In this document: piece by piece, positions 1-6,274 of the stretch
Position numbering within the stretch: position 1 is the first letter of the stretch
Layout: each line of letters opens with the position of its first letter
NCBI GenBank assembly: GCA_023145395.1
Contig: JAGLDW010000978.1
Location: forward strand, 1 to 6,424
Direction: 5' to 3'
DNA from: Lentisphaeria bacterium
Lineage (GTDB): Bacteria; Verrucomicrobiota; Lentisphaeria; Oligosphaerales; Lenti-02
Length of the DNA stretch: 6,424 nt
Notes under the pieces: model-generated
The model's database searches: none
Seen by the model: the letters and a program-made list of their open reading frames with translations, nothing else
What the model was told of the DNA's origin: nothing
Made by a program: the position numbers and the translations under genes

Positions 1-524
1 AAATGCACGGTTTTGAACGCATCCAGCAAGGGGGCAAAGTCGCACTCCAGGATCGGTGGCGACACGCCCCCCACGGTGGAAAGCGCTAGTTTCTCGGCAC
101 AGCGCAGAGCAATCAAAGTCCCAAACGAGTATCCCACCAGGCTCGGGCGCGCCACCCCACCGAACTCGCGTTGAGCGGCGGCAATGGCTCGCATGCTGTC
201 TTCGACGATGCGATCATAGTCCCCTGCCCGCTCGAGTTCTTCCCAGTAGGTGAGCAGATCCGTGTCTCCCACCCTTCCCTCGGCCACTCCTCGATAGTCG
301 AAGGTCATGCCCAGGCCACCTTCGCGCACTGCCGCCTCGAGCAGCGCCTGAACCACATTGTTCTCGCTATCGCCACCCAGGATGGGGTTTGGCGGACAGA
401 CGACCAGCATGCGACCCACGTCCGAGTCGTCCCCGTAGGCAATGGTGGCTTGGATCGATAGTCCATCCTCCAACGGCACGGTAATCGTCTCGCCAAGATA
501 GCTTCGTCCCTCGTCCGCGTTCAT
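1..524 (-). CDS. Alpha/beta hydrolase, N-terminal 174 residues (partial)
   Basis: An open frame runs from ATG 524 to the window edge without a stop; the first residues are MNADEGRSYLGETITVPLED. After two opening strands, VCPPNPILGGDSENNVV (42-58) corresponds to the HPHPxxGG oxyanion segment of COG2945-like hydrolases, with Pro-Asn in place of the second His-Pro. FDYRG (75-79) follows. The nucleophile elbow is GYSFG with S133, then a helix starting TLIALRCAEK. The acid and histidine of the triad would lie beyond the window. Such enzymes cleave esters or thioesters. In this operon it could release a product or remove a stalled acyl thioester, but this is only inferred. The start is well fixed: GGGGAGGAG lies 4 nt upstream, inside the last codons of the SCP2 gene, whose stop is 1 nt before this ATG. 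The full length and exact family cannot be judged. Confidence 0.87.
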   Translation of the reverse strand, partial: MNADEGRSYLGETITVPLEDGLSIQATIAYGDDSDVGRMLVVCPPNPILGGDSENNVVQALLEAAVREGGLGMTFDYRGVAEGRVGDTDLLTYWEELERAGDYDRIVEDSMRAIAAAQREFGGVARPSLVGYSFGTLIALRCAEKLALSTVGGVSPPILECDFAPLLDAFKTVH

Positions 525-525
525 C

Positions 526-897
526 TCACTCCTCCCCACCGTACGGATGACGCTGAAAAAACAGGCTGAGGAGCTTTGCCAGCTTCAAACCCTCGAACAA
601 GTTCCCCTGGATGTCGGTGCGTCTGGTGAAAAATGCCTTCTGCGGGGACAGGCGACAGGCGGCAATCTCAAGAAACACAGGCTCGTCGAGCACAAATCGC
701 ACCGCCGCATCCTCCGGAGCATCCAGGGGGCCCCGGATCTCGCAAACACATCCATTGGCCACCGAAAAGCACCACCAGTGACCCAGGTCGGTAAAATGGA
801 TGCTGGCATCGACGCAGTAGCGGTCGTAGCCGTCCAATAAAGGACGGTTCATCATCCCGCGGAGGTGACGTTGGAAAAAATCAGCGGCTGATGGCAA
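526..897 (-). CDS. SCP2-domain lipid carrier protein (UbiT-like in role?)
   Basis: A small, almost single-domain protein (123 aa from the chosen start) with an SCP2 sterol-carrier fold. It has an N-terminal helix (ADFFQRHLRGMMN), beta strands around HFTDLGHWWCFSVANG, and a C-terminal block CRLSPQKAFFTRRTDIQGN (81-99) then FEGLKLAKLLSLFF. That block is the SCP2 hallmark with its hydrophobic tunnel helix. SCP2 proteins hold a hydrophobic ligand; UbiT uses this fold as the accessory factor of the U32 hydroxylases UbiU/UbiV, and the same operon encodes a U32 protein. The start is uncertain. An open frame reaches ATG 1026, but that would overlap the reductase by 146 nt. TTG at 897 has GGGGA 7 nt upstream and keeps the first helix. 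ATG 855 avoids overlap but cuts that helix and has no clear ribosome site. The stop is 1 nt before the next start. Ligand unknown. Confidence 0.85.
   Translation of the reverse strand: MPSAADFFQRHLRGMMNRPLLDGYDRYCVDASIHFTDLGHWWCFSVANGCVCEIRGPLDAPEDAAVRFVLDEPVFLEIAACRLSPQKAFFTRRTDIQGNLFEGLKLAKLLSLFFQRHPYGGEE
529..537 (-). promoter_or_regulatory. Ribosome binding site of the alpha/beta hydrolase
   Basis: GGGGAGGAG on the minus strand, ending 4 nt before ATG 524. It is encoded by the last codons of the SCP2 gene (Gly-Gly-Glu-Glu), so the hydrolase start is fixed and its translation is probably linked to the gene before it. Confidence 0.75.
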
Positions 898-1978
898 GGC
901 GTTTTCCCCAGGCAGTCTGTTCACAGAAGTCCAGCAATGCTTCAAGATAGCGCCGATCAAAGCGGATCGGCGACCGTGCGCTGCCCAGTTGGTTGCGGGC
1001 GGAGCAGTCAAAGCGGGGTTCGCCATGGAGGTAGGCTAGATAGCCCGCCGTGCTCTCGACGGAAACACGGTTCAACGCCCGACTGCTCTCGTCCGGTGCA
1101 CGGTTGACAATCCGACACCCCAGTTGCTCCTCCAAAAGAACACCAAAGTCCCGGTTCTTGATCGGATTCTCGTCCACGAGATGATACGTATGACCGTGAA
1201 AACCCGGGTCCGAAAAAATTTCGCCGAACATCTCGCTCAACCGGTCCACGGGAATGTAGTTCTGGGTGGCATCGGGATCATAGGCAAGCGCGAAGGGCTC
1301 GCCGGGATGACGTCGGGAAAATGCCACCATCATGCGCAGCACCTTGTACAGCGTGAAAAACTGGAATGTCCGTCCGTTGTCCTGCTCGCCGATCACAATC
1401 GATGGCCGCACGACTGTCAGGCGCTCAGGCGTGTCCGCATACCATTCCCTCACAAATCGTTCCACCTGGAACTTGCTGCGCTCATAGTCGTTTCGAAAGG
1501 ATTGCCCAACATCAAGCTCCGTCTCGAGAAACTGCGACGCCAACCCCCCGACATAGGCGGTGCTTACATGGAAGAAGCGAGCGGAGCGTGGAATGCTGGC
1601 GAGCACATGCCGCACGCCTTTCTCGTTCGTCCGATGGTTCCGGTCACTGTCCTCGAAGGAGATGCTCGCGGCGGCATGGATGACGTCAGTGATGCCTTCT
1701 GTCAACAACTTGGTCGAGGACGCACCCAGCCCCAGCCCGGGAAGTGACACATCGCCCTCGTGCGCACCCACATGCGCGAAGCGATCCGGATCGCCAAAAT
1801 AGGCGCCGAGAACTCGGAGACGCCCGCGGACCGATTGTCCCGGCCGAGGCCGTACCAGCACATGGACATCCAGATCGGGGCGGTGGCAGAGCCGATCGAG
1901 TAGATATCCCCCCACCAAGCCAGTGGCGCCCGTCAGCAGCACGCGGCGAGCGCCTGAGTTTGCATTGCAGTCAGGCAT
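881..1978 (-). CDS. Thioester/fatty-acyl reductase-like extended SDR
   Basis: A 365-aa extended short-chain dehydrogenase of the NAD_binding_4 type (thioester reductase domains of NRPS/carboxylic acid reductases, fatty acyl-CoA reductases). The Rossmann motif VLLTGATGLVGG lies at 13-24. DVIHAAASISFED at 98-110 is typical of acyl reductases. S139 in HVSTAYVGG and Y165/K169 in YERSK form the catalytic triad, and VVRPSIVIG is at 189-197. Such enzymes reduce an acyl-CoA or acyl-carrier thioester with NAD(P)H, usually to the aldehyde. The C-terminal 120 residues would form the substrate lid and show no second domain. The ATG at 1978 shares one base with the aminotransferase stop (TGATG), so translation is probably coupled. 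That suggests aldehyde made here is passed to the transaminase. Which thioester it uses is unknown. A sugar epimerase or 3-beta-hydroxysteroid dehydrogenase-like SDR is less likely, given the HAAASISF motif. Confidence 0.9.
   Translation of the reverse strand: MPDCNANSGARRVLLTGATGLVGGYLLDRLCHRPDLDVHVLVRPRPGQSVRGRLRVLGAYFGDPDRFAHVGAHEGDVSLPGLGLGASSTKLLTEGITDVIHAAASISFEDSDRNHRTNEKGVRHVLASIPRSARFFHVSTAYVGGLASQFLETELDVGQSFRNDYERSKFQVERFVREWYADTPERLTVVRPSIVIGEQDNGRTFQFFTLYKVLRMMVAFSRRHPGEPFALAYDPDATQNYIPVDRLSEMFGEIFSDPGFHGHTYHLVDENPIKNRDFGVLLEEQLGCRIVNRAPDESSRALNRVSVESTAGYLAYLHGEPRFDCSARNQLGSARSPIRFDRRYLEALLDFCEQTAWGKRLAISR
905..909 (-). promoter_or_regulatory. Candidate ribosome binding site of the SCP2 gene
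   Basis: GGGGA on the minus strand, 7 nt before the TTG at 897, within the end of the reductase gene. It is the main reason to prefer the TTG start over ATG 855, which is preceded only by CGCGGG directly at the start codon. Confidence 0.45.
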
Positions 1979-3270
1979 CAGGCATCCAGCTCCAGTCCAT
2001 CCGCCCGAGCGAGCACATTCCGCAGGTCGCCAAGCAGTCTCTCCAAATCCTCGCGCTCCACCACCAGAGGCGGCATGAAGGTCAGAACGTTCCGGTCCAG
2101 CCCCGTTTTCCCAAGCAGATAGCCAAGCTCTTTCATCTCTTCGAGGATCCAGTCAGTGGTTTTCATCAACGGCTTGCCATCCCGTGCAAGCTCCATGCCA
2201 AGCATCAATCCCCTCCCCCGCACTTCCTGCCCAATGGAGATGGCATCCACCAATGTCTGGAGGCCGTTCTTCAGAAATCCGCCAAGCTCCCGCGCCCGCT
2301 CGTCCAGTTTCCGCTTCTCCATGTACTCGAGCACCTGCAGCGCGGCCGTCGCGGACAGCGCATTCCCCCCCGTTGTCGAGGCGCCGGGCCGGGTGTAGCA
2401 GGCCGCCACATTTTCTGTCGCGCAAAAGGCGGCGATTGGAAACCCGTTGCCCAATGCCTTGGCCACAGTTAGAATGTCTGGTTCGACCCCTTCGTGCTGG
2501 AAGGCGAATCGGTTGCCCGTGCGGCAGAATCCGCATTGCACCTCGTCGAGAATCAGCAATGCGCCTGCCTCGTGAGCCACATCGCGCAGACGCGCCAAGT
2601 AGCCGGGAGGAGGTTCGATCACACCGCCATTTCCCTGGATCGGCTCTGCGATCACCGCAGCGATGTCGCCCGACTCCGCCAGGAGATCTCTCACAGCATC
2701 GACACAGGCATAGCCGCAGGTATCGAAGGTGTGTCCGAGATCGCAGGCCGCGCAGTGGGGGCGAGGCGCCTGCAGCAACCCGGGTGGTGGCGATGTGTCG
2801 GTGCACCACATGGGAATGCCCGTCAACCCCATGGTCAGGGAGGTCCGACCGTGCAACCCTCCGCGTAGAGAGAGAAATCCGGAGCGCCCCGTATGCAGTT
2901 TGGCCAGTAGCAGAGCACCCTCGTTGGCCTCGCTTCCGCTATTGACGAAGAACACGCGCTTCAGGCTGCAGTCCAGGAACTGCACCAGGCGTTCAGCCAG
3001 GTGGTAGATGGGCTCTGTCAGATAGATGGTTGTGGTGTGCTGCAATCGTCGCAGTTGGTCGATTGCGGGCTCGATGATCGCCGGATTGCTGTGACCGCAA
3101 TTCATCACGGTCACCCCGGAGTACACATCCAAGTATCGTTTTCCCGTCGTGTCGAACAGGTACTGCATCTCCCCGCGCTCAAACACGGGGGGATCCCGAT
3201 AGAAATGATAGAGGCACGGTACCGTGTAGCGTTGCTTCAGGTCGAGTAGATGGTGTGCGTCAGCTCTCAT
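1978..3270 (-). CDS. Class III PLP-dependent aminotransferase
   Basis: A 430-aa fold-type I transaminase of class III (acetylornithine/GABA/AGXT2-like group), at the usual family length. Visible motifs are the cofactor phosphate loop SGSEAN (111-116), HGRTSLTMGLTG (140-151), IAEPIQGNGGV (207-217), LDEVQCGFCRTG with the pyridine-binding D242, and AKALGNGFP with the Schiff-base K271. TTGGNALS (299-306) supplies the second-subunit phosphate contact. Between them is a cysteine group C173-x2-C176-x8-C185-x3-C189 that could bind a metal. Class III enzymes often act on terminal aldehydes or omega-amines, which fits the reductase encoded next: the pair could convert an aldehyde to a primary amine. 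The ATG overlaps the end of the U32 gene by 11 nt and is preceded by AGGAG. Its own stop overlaps the reductase start (TGATG). Class is near certain; the substrate is inferred from context. No arginine-pathway genes are nearby, so argD is unlikely. Confidence 0.95.
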   Translation of the reverse strand: MRADAHHLLDLKQRYTVPCLYHFYRDPPVFERGEMQYLFDTTGKRYLDVYSGVTVMNCGHSNPAIIEPAIDQLRRLQHTTTIYLTEPIYHLAERLVQFLDCSLKRVFFVNSGSEANEGALLLAKLHTGRSGFLSLRGGLHGRTSLTMGLTGIPMWCTDTSPPPGLLQAPRPHCAACDLGHTFDTCGYACVDAVRDLLAESGDIAAVIAEPIQGNGGVIEPPPGYLARLRDVAHEAGALLILDEVQCGFCRTGNRFAFQHEGVEPDILTVAKALGNGFPIAAFCATENVAACYTRPGASTTGGNALSATAALQVLEYMEKRKLDERARELGGFLKNGLQTLVDAISIGQEVRGRGLMLGMELARDGKPLMKTTDWILEEMKELGYLLGKTGLDRNVLTFMPPLVVEREDLERLLGDLRNVLARADGLELDA

Positions 3271-5263
3271 TCTGCTCCTCTCGCTTCAAATCCAGTCTGG
3301 AGATCTCCTCATCCCTGCAAATGCCGCGGAGATAGCCGCCAAAACTGTGTGCTTCCGGGGAAAATGCCAGCGCGAACTCCGCTTGAACAGTCTCCAAGGC
3401 GCCTGGCTGGTCCAACCCACGTCGGTAGAACTCTGCGAGCACACCAACCTGCTCAGGCTCATAGGTCCTCGCATCGAGACGGATCGAGGCTGGAGCAACT
3501 GCCAGCAAGGCGCCTAGAACCGGTAGCATCGCCAGATCGTGCTCCAGCAGAATGTGGTTCCGACAATATCGATCCACGGCGATGCGGCGACGCGCACCCT
3601 TGCGGTCAACGAGGCAGAAATGGTCGGCAGCGCATGGCATCTGGCAAAAGTCGCTCTTGCTGATCTGCTGGGTGTTCATGGCGATCAGGCAATGTTCGAC
3701 CAACATGCCGGTCAACGGTCCGTGCGCCAAGAGATCGAACTGACAGCCAGGTGCCGCCTCCATCATGGAGCGAAGGACTGGCAGGGAGATCTCGAGTCCG
3801 GGCATGATCCGGGTCACGCCAAAATCCTCCAGAAACAATGCGGCTTCGGCGTTCATCACATTCAGGCGTTCGGAGGCCCACAACGTCAAGCCACAGTCCG
3901 CCAGCACCTCGAGCGCCGCAAGACCTGTGACCACATAGCCATCCACGGGTGGCGTCAGATCGACGAATTGACGCAAGTCGAGAACTTCCCGCTCGTTCAA
4001 CACACAGGGGGTGGTCATGAGCACGTTCGCGCCGGCTTCCTGACTCGCCGCCGAAATGTCCCGGATCTCCGCCAACTCCCAGCCACCCTCAACGGTCAAA
4101 TCCCCCTCCCAGGACAGAACCAGTTGATCGCAACCGGCCGCCAGCGCCGCCTCCGCGCCCGAACTGGACCCCACAACCACGGTGAGCGCCACCTCCGGGG
4201 CATCACAAGCTGCGGAGTCCGCAGACTCTGCGAACTCCGCAAACTCCGCTCCCTCCTGCGTGGTCAATCGACCGTGCGTCGAGAAGATGACGGGTTCTCG
4301 TTCGCCACTGGTGTCCATGATGTCGCTGCTGGGACATTGGAATGCGAATCCTGTGGTCAGGCTGCGCGTCCGTTCTCGATGGCGGGCCGTCGCCTCGCAA
4401 AACAGTTTTGCCGGACGCAACGGCTCGGACACCACTCGGTCCAACGCGCTACGGTACGCTTCGACGATGGGCACCAGCACCTCCGCCGAACGCATTCTGC
4501 CCTCGATCTTGAGCGAGTCGATTCCGTGCAGTACAAGTTCGGGAACATGCTGTAGAAGACAGAGGTCTTTGGTGGCGAGCAGATGCGCGTATTCACGCAC
4601 AACGCGGCCGGAGGTCTCGGATACCAGGTCGTAGGACCATCGGCAGGGCTTCATGCATTGACCCCGGTTGCTGCTCTTGCCGAACAGCAGGCCGCTTGAC
4701 AGGCATTGCCCCGAAAGCACGGAGCAGAGGTCGCCATGCACAAAATACTCGACCTCAAGACCACTCTCCTCGCGAATTCGGCGCACATCCACCAAGGTGA
4801 TGTCCCTCGATGTGACCGCCCGTGTGAAGCCCACCTTCCGCAAAAAGCGTGCGGCCTCCACACTACTGATGTTCATCATCGTGCTGCTGTGCAGCTCAGG
4901 CCGAAATCCCATCTCCTGCGCCAGTCGGACCACGGCCAGGTCCTGGACGATGATTGCGTCCACGCCAATCCCGTCCAGAAAGGCCAGGTAGCGCCGCAGT
5001 GCAGGCACTTCGTCCTGACCAAGCAGAATGTTCACCGTGACGTACAATCGACGTCCAAGAGCGCGCACGGTCTCGACGGCGCGCGTCAGCGCCTCGTCGC
5101 TGAAATGGAAGTCGCGACGATGACGACGCATGTTGAACTGCTTGCCCGACAGATAGACGGCGTCCGCGCCCGCCTCAAGCACGGCCAACAGGACATCCTC
5201 ACGCCCTGCGGGCGCCAGCAATTCGGGTTTCCATCCAGGTGGTTTATCCGGTCGAAATGTCAA
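3260..5263 (-). CDS. Double-length U32-family protein (UbiU-like and UbiV-like halves fused)
   Basis: A 667-aa protein with two U32-type units. The N-terminal unit (about 12-310) opens with KPELLAPAG and GADAVYLSG and carries the U32 signature at 173-207 (YFVHGDLCSVLSGQC, then NRGQCMKPC). It ends with KDLC (C235) and SLKIEGRMRS (250-259). C180, C187, C203 and C235 match the spacing of the four 4Fe-4S ligands known in E. coli UbiU. A low-complexity linker follows (338-351). The second unit (about 357-645) repeats the layout: HGPLTGMLVEHC, then KSDFCQMPC, then SIRLDAR. It lacks the first cysteine but keeps C525-x14-C540-x3-C544, as in UbiV; C378 could be its fourth ligand. Known U32 proteins (UbiU/V, TrhP, RlhA) perform oxygen-independent hydroxylation of ubiquinone precursors, tRNA or rRNA, so 'peptidase' is likely misleading. 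The start is a TTG overlapping the ligase stop by 4 nt (TTGA), just before the conserved N-terminus. An RlhA-like architecture of similar length is the main alternative. Confidence 0.93.
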   Translation of the reverse strand: MTFRPDKPPGWKPELLAPAGREDVLLAVLEAGADAVYLSGKQFNMRRHRRDFHFSDEALTRAVETVRALGRRLYVTVNILLGQDEVPALRRYLAFLDGIGVDAIIVQDLAVVRLAQEMGFRPELHSSTMMNISSVEAARFLRKVGFTRAVTSRDITLVDVRRIREESGLEVEYFVHGDLCSVLSGQCLSSGLLFGKSSNRGQCMKPCRWSYDLVSETSGRVVREYAHLLATKDLCLLQHVPELVLHGIDSLKIEGRMRSAEVLVPIVEAYRSALDRVVSEPLRPAKLFCEATARHRERTRSLTTGFAFQCPSSDIMDTSGEREPVIFSTHGRLTTQEGAEFAEFAESADSAACDAPEVALTVVVGSSSGAEAALAAGCDQLVLSWEGDLTVEGGWELAEIRDISAASQEAGANVLMTTPCVLNEREVLDLRQFVDLTPPVDGYVVTGLAALEVLADCGLTLWASERLNVMNAEAALFLEDFGVTRIMPGLEISLPVLRSMMEAAPGCQFDLLAHGPLTGMLVEHCLIAMNTQQISKSDFCQMPCAADHFCLVDRKGARRRIAVDRYCRNHILLEHDLAMLPVLGALLAVAPASIRLDARTYEPEQVGVLAEFYRRGLDQPGALETVQAEFALAFSPEAHSFGGYLRGICRDEEISRLDLKREEQNES
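3275..3279 (-). promoter_or_regulatory. Ribosome binding site of the aminotransferase
   Basis: AGGAG on the minus strand, 4 nt before ATG 3270. It lies in the last codons of the U32 gene (Glu-Glu-Gln region). It supports the ATG that overlaps the U32 gene by 11 nt. Confidence 0.7.
4212..4247. repeat. Imperfect 9-bp tandem repeat in the U32 linker
   Basis: Four head-to-tail copies of a 9-bp unit close to GCRRASTCC: gcggagtcc, gcagactct, gcgaactcc, gcaaactcc. A fifth, weaker copy may follow (gctccctcc, 4248-4256). The unit is three codons long, so the reading frame is kept. On the minus strand it encodes A-E/D-F/S triplets (AEF AEF AES ADS) in the linker between the two U32 units. It probably arose by replication slippage and acts as a flexible acidic spacer. 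Confidence 0.8.
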
Positions 5264-6267
5264 TACAAGAGTTTCCCTTCAAACTGCTTTTGCGGGCGAC
5301 GAGGGTCTAGGATACCACACTCCGTACGCACGGCCTCGTCCTCGAGCACCATATTGAGAATCAGCATGCTGTGGTCATAGCGCGACAGCATGATACGACC
5401 ACGCTTGCCCACTGCGCAGTCCGCAAACGCACCGTCGGTCTCCATGCGCACCACCCGCGTCTCGACCCTCTCCGATTGGGTCGCATACTCAATGCCAGCC
5501 GCCGTGAAGGCCGTCTCGGGGAACATCCCGAACAGACTGTTCCCGTATCCGGACATATGAACCGCGTTTGGGAAGGCGTCTCGGCAGCGTTTGTATTCCT
5601 GCTCGGACATCGCCATCCCCGCGTAATGCACACCCAGAATTCTCGTTCTGATCGCTTCGGGCATGCGTTCCGCCAAGGCCTTCACAACAGGGGGAGTGGC
5701 GTACAGGACCTCGACGACCTGCCGACTCAGAATATCGTCGATCTGAGAAAGAATATGGGCAAAATAACGACGTGCCGACAAGGAATCTCGGGCTTGCTTG
5801 CGAAACCAGCGCGGATCGAAATCCACGGCAAACGGATCCGTGCCCCCCACAACCCGCAGAATTTCGCGCAAGGCCTTGCCCACGATGTGCGGTCCGCTCG
5901 GACCCGCCCACAACCAGTTCACGAGCAAGGGAAAGCCCACACGTTCGGCCTGCTCGACAAAGGGACGGACAAAGCCGGAACGAAACTCCTCCTCGGTGAA
6001 ACACGCCAGCACAGGCTGGCCCGAAAATCCCGAGGTCTCCCCCGTGATCAAGTAGGGACGCAGCTCGCGCAACGGACGCGGCAGAAAATCCTCAATGCCA
6101 CAACTCCGAAGTTCCTCGACGGTGACGGGTGGAACCGCATCCGGACACGCCAGCACATCCTCCCAGTCAAGCCCTAGACGGGCTAGCCGGTTGCACCAAA
6201 ATTCCGATCCTGTGTCGGGATGCGTGTGGAGGCGGAGAATCTCTCTCTTCCGGTCCAAATCTGGCAT
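5260..6267 (-). CDS. Adenylate-forming ligase-like protein (PaaK/LuxE type)
   Basis: A 335-aa protein that probably activates a carboxylic acid as an acyl-adenylate, for transfer to CoA, a carrier protein or another enzyme. Residues 75-85 (TGETSGFSGQP) fit the phosphate-binding TSG(S/T)TG loop of ANL enzymes. Residues 212-247 (GVHYAGMAMSEQEY, then HMSGYGNSLFG) resemble the PaaK/LuxE segment that runs from the conserved glycines to the YGxTE motif, but the usual T-E is replaced. Residues 288-300 (GKRGRIMLSRYDH) match the stretch before the hinge. The chain ends soon after, so the mobile C-terminal subdomain of full-length PaaK (about 430 aa) is short or absent; LuxE is about 360-380 aa. I chose the ATG at 6267, 7 nt after the upstream stop. 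The open frame extends to an ATG at 6357, but that part is the TPR coding sequence in another frame. The family call is fair; substrate and acceptor are unknown. Confidence 0.7.
   Translation of the reverse strand: MPDLDRKREILRLHTHPDTGSEFWCNRLARLGLDWEDVLACPDAVPPVTVEELRSCGIEDFLPRPLRELRPYLITGETSGFSGQPVLACFTEEEFRSGFVRPFVEQAERVGFPLLVNWLWAGPSGPHIVGKALREILRVVGGTDPFAVDFDPRWFRKQARDSLSARRYFAHILSQIDDILSRQVVEVLYATPPVVKALAERMPEAIRTRILGVHYAGMAMSEQEYKRCRDAFPNAVHMSGYGNSLFGMFPETAFTAAGIEYATQSERVETRVVRMETDGAFADCAVGKRGRIMLSRYDHSMLILNMVLEDEAVRTECGILDPRRPQKQFEGKLLY
5275..5279 (-). promoter_or_regulatory. Weak ribosome binding site before the U32 TTG start
   Basis: AAGGG on the minus strand, 11 nt before TTG 5263, at the end of the ligase-like gene. 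The spacing is long. Together with the rare TTG codon and the TTGA stop/start overlap, it suggests that U32 translation depends on ribosomes finishing the upstream gene. Confidence 0.4.
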
Positions 6268-6274
6268 GCGATCT

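Noticed and set aside
2153..2809. A 218-codon minus-strand frame inside the aminotransferase
   Set aside because: It is an out-of-frame shadow. The overlapping 430-aa frame has all class III catalytic motifs in order.
1744..2945. Overlapping plus-strand open frames of 242 and 253 codons
   Set aside because: They are antisense to the aminotransferase, with low-complexity Arg/Pro-rich translations and no motifs.
1978..3270. Acetylornithine aminotransferase (argD) or the hopanoid enzyme HpnO
   Set aside because: Both are class III relatives, but no arginine or hopanoid genes are nearby, and the reductase and ligase neighbours point to a different aldehyde substrate.
3539..4555. A 338-codon open frame on the plus strand
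   Set aside because: It lies wholly antisense to the U32 gene, whose motifs are clear. Its translation shows no recognisable domain and is rich in His, Arg and Gln, as expected for a shadow of a GC-rich gene.
3260..5263. Annotation as a collagenase-like protease, the usual U32 family name
   Set aside because: The best-studied U32 proteins (UbiU, UbiV, TrhP, RlhA) act in oxygen-independent hydroxylation. The cysteine spacing and the SCP2 partner fit that better, and no protease catalytic motif is visible.
5371..6177. A 268-codon open frame on the plus strand
   Set aside because: It is antisense to the ligase-like gene, has no recognisable motif, and does not fit the strictly minus-strand operon.
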